64,000 bases of DNA, from contig CAYOWQ010000007.1 of assembly GCA_964407695.1 (NCBI GenBank), forward strand, positions 1 to 64,000. The letters run 5' to 3'. This stretch comes from CAYOWQ01 sp964407695. Its GTDB lineage: Bacteria > Planctomycetota > Phycisphaerae > Phycisphaerales > SM1A02. The translations under genes and the position numbers were made by a program. The notes beneath the pieces were generated by a model. That model made no database searches. It was not told the DNA's origin and saw only the letters and a program-made list of their open reading frames with translations. Shown one piece after another: positions 61,975 to 64,000 of this stretch; the first letter of the stretch is position 1; every line of letters starts with the position of its first letter.

Positions 61975-63807
61975 ATGGCCATGAAACCCGAAGACATCAC
62001 GATCATCCTTGCGACCGACTGCGGATCGACCACCACCAAGGCGATCCTGATTGAGAAGGTGGGCGACACCTATCGCCAGACGCAACGCGGCGAGGCCCCT
62101 ACCACGGTCGAGGAGCCATTTGCCGACGTCACTGTGGGTGTCATTAACTCGGTGACCGAGATTGGAGAACTTGCCGGCCGCAAGCTGGTGGATGAGGAAG
62201 GCAGGATCATCCGCCCGGCCAACGGGAATGAAGGCTGTGACATTTACATCTCCACGTCTTCTGCGGGCGGCGGCCTGCAGATGATGGTGGCCGGCGTGGT
62301 GAAGGAAATGACGGCGGAGAGCGCCAAGCGGGCGGCCCTCGGCGCCGGCGCCATCGTGATGGACACGATCGCCTCCAACGACAAGCGCAAACCCTACGAA
62401 CAGATTCAGCGCATCCGCGAACTTCGCCCCGACATGATCCTGATCTCCGGCGGCACCGACGGCGGCGACACCAAGAAGGTCACCGAAATCGCCGAGCTCA
62501 TTGCCCCAGCCAAGCCGCAGCCGCGCTTCGGCGGGAAGTACAAACTGCCCATCATCTTCGCAGGCAACAAGGATGCTGCCCCGCTGGTCACCAAGACCTT
62601 CGATGGCCACGATGTCGATCTGGCGCTGGTTGACAACCTGCGGCCGGTGCTGGAACGCGAGAATCTCGGCCCCGCGCGCGACAAGATTCACGACGTGTTC
62701 CTCGAACACGTGATGGCCCACGCCCCCGGCTACGACAAGCTCATCTCGTGGGCCGATGCCCCGATCATGCCCACACCCGGCGCGGTGGGCGACATCCTTC
62801 AGACCATCGCCAAGGGCCAGAACATCAGCGCGGTCGGCGTCGATATCGGCGGGGCCACCACCGATGTGTTCAGCGTGTTTCCGGACGGTGGAGGGAATCC
62901 GGTGTTCAATCGGACGGTCAGTGCGAATCTGGGCATGAGCTACTCCATCTCCAACGTCTGCGCGGAGGCGACGATGCCCAAGATCCTCCGCTGGGTGCAC
63001 CTCGAGATGGACGAGCGCGAGCTGCGCAACCGCGTGAAGAACAAGATGATCCGGCCGACGACCATTCCCCAGACCAAGGAAGCCCTCATCTTCGAGCAGG
63101 CCGTGGCCCGCGAAGCGCTCCGACTCGCCTATCAGCAGCACAAGGAGTTCGCCACCACGCTCAAGGGTGTGCAGCAGCAGCGCACCGTCGGCGACACCTT
63201 CAGCCAGCAGGTCTCGGGCCAGACCATCGTCGACAACATGCGGCTCGACCTGCTCGTCGCCTCCGGCGGCGTTCTTTCCCATGCTCCGCGCATGAACCAG
63301 ACAGCCATGATGCTGGTCGACGCCTTCGAACCCGAAGGCTTCACCACCCTCGCCAAGGACTCCATCTTCATGATGCCCCACCTCGGTGTGCTCGCCCAGG
63401 TGCACCCCAAGGCGGCCATGGAAGTCTTCGAGAAGGACTGCCTCATCTATCTGGGAACGTGCGTGGCTGCGAAGGGCCAGCTTCCCGCCAAGGGCCTCGG
63501 CAAGCCGTGCTTCAGCTACAAGATCACATCGTCCGCGGGCGGCCTCAACGAGTCGGGCGTCATGAACTACGGCGACCTGAAGCTCCTGCCCCTCGGCGAA
63601 GGCCAGACCGCGCAGGTGGAGATCGACCCCGAAAAGGGCTTCGACTTCGGCGCTGGCCCCGGCAAGAAGGTCACCAGGACCGTCAAGGGCGGCACCGTCG
63701 GCCTCGTCCTCGACGCTCGCGGCCGACCGCTCGTCCTGCCCGAAGAACGTCAGGCCTGCCGCCAGATGATGACCAACTGGGTGCAGGCGATGGGGATGTA
63801 TGGGTGA
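61975..63807 (+). CDS. MutL/GlmL-family ASKHA ATPase
   Basis: This 610-residue protein matches the MutL family (glutamate mutase-type accessory protein). It has the ASKHA phosphate-1 motif TDCGSTTTKAILIE and the phosphate-2 motif GVDIGGATTDVFSV. Further recognisable blocks are GCDIYISTSSAGGGLQMMV, LISGGTDGG and VASGGVLSHAP. In clostridia and halophiles such proteins accompany methylaspartate mutase and are proposed to reactivate a cobamide enzyme. No mutase subunit is seen here. Codon use is more strongly C/G-ending than in neighbouring genes. ATG 61975 is chosen, though a TTG at 61951 would also start the frame. A tandem repeat follows four bases after the stop. Confidence 0.85.
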   Translation: MAMKPEDITIILATDCGSTTTKAILIEKVGDTYRQTQRGEAPTTVEEPFADVTVGVINSVTEIGELAGRKLVDEEGRIIRPANGNEGCDIYISTSSAGGGLQMMVAGVVKEMTAESAKRAALGAGAIVMDTIASNDKRKPYEQIQRIRELRPDMILISGGTDGGDTKKVTEIAELIAPAKPQPRFGGKYKLPIIFAGNKDAAPLVTKTFDGHDVDLALVDNLRPVLERENLGPARDKIHDVFLEHVMAHAPGYDKLISWADAPIMPTPGAVGDILQTIAKGQNISAVGVDIGGATTDVFSVFPDGGGNPVFNRTVSANLGMSYSISNVCAEATMPKILRWVHLEMDERELRNRVKNKMIRPTTIPQTKEALIFEQAVAREALRLAYQQHKEFATTLKGVQQQRTVGDTFSQQVSGQTIVDNMRLDLLVASGGVLSHAPRMNQTAMMLVDAFEPEGFTTLAKDSIFMMPHLGVLAQVHPKAAMEVFEKDCLIYLGTCVAAKGQLPAKGLGKPCFSYKITSSAGGLNESGVMNYGDLKLLPLGEGQTAQVEIDPEKGFDFGAGPGKKVTRTVKGGTVGLVLDARGRPLVLPEERQACRQMMTNWVQAMGMYG

Positions 63808-63812
63808 GGCGA

Positions 63813-63844
63813 GAGACTGAGAGACGAAGAGACTGAGAGACGAA
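63813..63844. repeat. Tandem 16-mer GAGACTGAGAGACGAA x2
   Basis: Two perfect copies sit back to back directly after the ASKHA gene stop, with a further GGGGAGACTGGG related bit. The unit contains GAGACTGA, the complement-phase core of the octamer array near 387-442. Both arrays lie just past, or over, a stop codon. Confidence 0.75.
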
Positions 63845-63896
63845 GTGGGGAGACTGGGTGAGTGTAATTGTCGGGGGTTGGCAGTTCCACAGCGAA

Positions 63897-63936
63897 AAAC
63901 ACCCCGAGCACTGCTGTTCCAAGCAGCGCTCGGGGC
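63897..63936 (-). terminator. Intrinsic terminator for a minus-strand gene entering from the right
   Basis: On the minus strand CCCCGAGC-g-CTGCT pairs with AGCAG-t-GCTCGGGG (one mismatch), followed by TGTTTTT. It lies just beyond the stop of the partial minus-strand frame at 63952, which supports that frame being a real 3' end. Confidence 0.75.
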
Positions 63937-63951
63937 ATCGGCCGATTAGCG

Positions 63952-63999
63952 TCATGGTCTCGTAAGAGTTATCGACGCGGGGTCGGATGCGTCGAAGAT
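63952..63999 (-). CDS. C-terminal end of a gene extending past the window (minus strand)
   Basis: A frame reading IFDASDPASITLTRP ends at TGA 63954-63952. Only about 15 codons are visible, and the support is the terminator that follows on the same strand. Other frames also remain open, so this is tentative and no product can be named. Confidence 0.35.
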   Translation of the reverse strand: MFDASDPASITLTRP

Positions 64000-64000
64000 G

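Noticed and set aside
61957..63405. 482-aa minus-strand frame opposite the ASKHA gene
   Set aside because: A consequence of the extreme third-position bias of the ASKHA gene; His/Val/Gly-rich with no domain.
62748..63836. 362-aa plus-strand frame in a second frame of the ASKHA gene
   Set aside because: Arg/Gly/Pro-rich translation of a high-GC3 gene in the wrong frame.
63683..63955. 90-aa minus-strand frame at the right end
   Set aside because: It reads through the terminator hairpin and the tandem repeat and into the ASKHA coding region; not credible as a gene.

Overview
The window reads as a chromosomal segment of a GC-rich (about 60% by eye) planctomycete, most likely of the Phycisphaerae type. 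Three secreted proteins end in paired dockerin-like repeats of the form DGADLGLLLSAW. A ResB-like and CcsA-like system II cytochrome c pair is present, along with a planctomycete-style set of SpoIIE-type phosphatases, LolA/DUF2092-like thioredoxin fusions and DUF3553/DUF971 proteins. This taxonomic call is an inference from gene content; there is no rRNA here. About 56 protein genes and one tmRNA are packed densely, on both strands, with many very short overlaps. No prophage, insertion sequence, CRISPR array, tRNA or rRNA was found.

Layout. 1-450: C-terminus of an unrecognised gene and an octanucleotide array. 441-8820: ThuA lipoprotein and tilS (minus), small coiled-coil membrane protein, agmatinase-family ureohydrolase, TrpG/PabA amidotransferase, secreted esterase, M20 peptidase, CstA. 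8896-13784: GAF-SpoIIE phosphatase, cysE, Cache/HAMP-SpoIIE phosphatase, bL12-CTD orphan. 13806-18184: ccsA/ccsB operon. 18297-22428: a protein of ten cysteine-rich repeats, the tmRNA gene, and a second dockerin protein. 22786-34734: fabG, twin-thioredoxin protein, a 58-aa lipoprotein, DUF971/thioesterase operon, pyrF, an orphan solute-binding protein, pyk, cinA, folK, and two tandem paralogous LolA-like/thioredoxin fusions. 34786-46909: YdiJ-type FAD/Fe-S dehydrogenase, dacB, ligA, CYTH, uppP, ilvC, an atypical Fur-family regulator, HD phosphohydrolase, zinc-ribbon membrane protein, GATase. 47088-58504: EF-hand secreted protein, rtcB, 5-oxoprolinase-like fusion, STAS protein, YmdB-like phosphodiesterase, DUF3553, coiled-coil protein, cysteine-desulfurase-like protein, gmhA. 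58641-64000: third dockerin protein, 3-hydroxyanthranilate dioxygenase, and a three-gene operon ending in a MutL/GlmL-type ASKHA ATPase.

Functional themes are housekeeping metabolism (cysteine, pyrimidine, branched-chain amino acid, folate, NAD, glycolysis), envelope biogenesis (undecaprenyl recycling, PBP4, heptose, cytochrome c maturation), partner-switching signalling (two PP2C-type phosphatases and one STAS protein) and a secreted dockerin-bearing proteome. The least explained parts are the MutL/ASKHA operon without a visible mutase, the ten-repeat cysteine-rich secreted protein, the Fur homologue that has lost its usual structural-zinc cysteines, and octamer repeat arrays that begin at or within a few bases of stop codons near both ends of the window.
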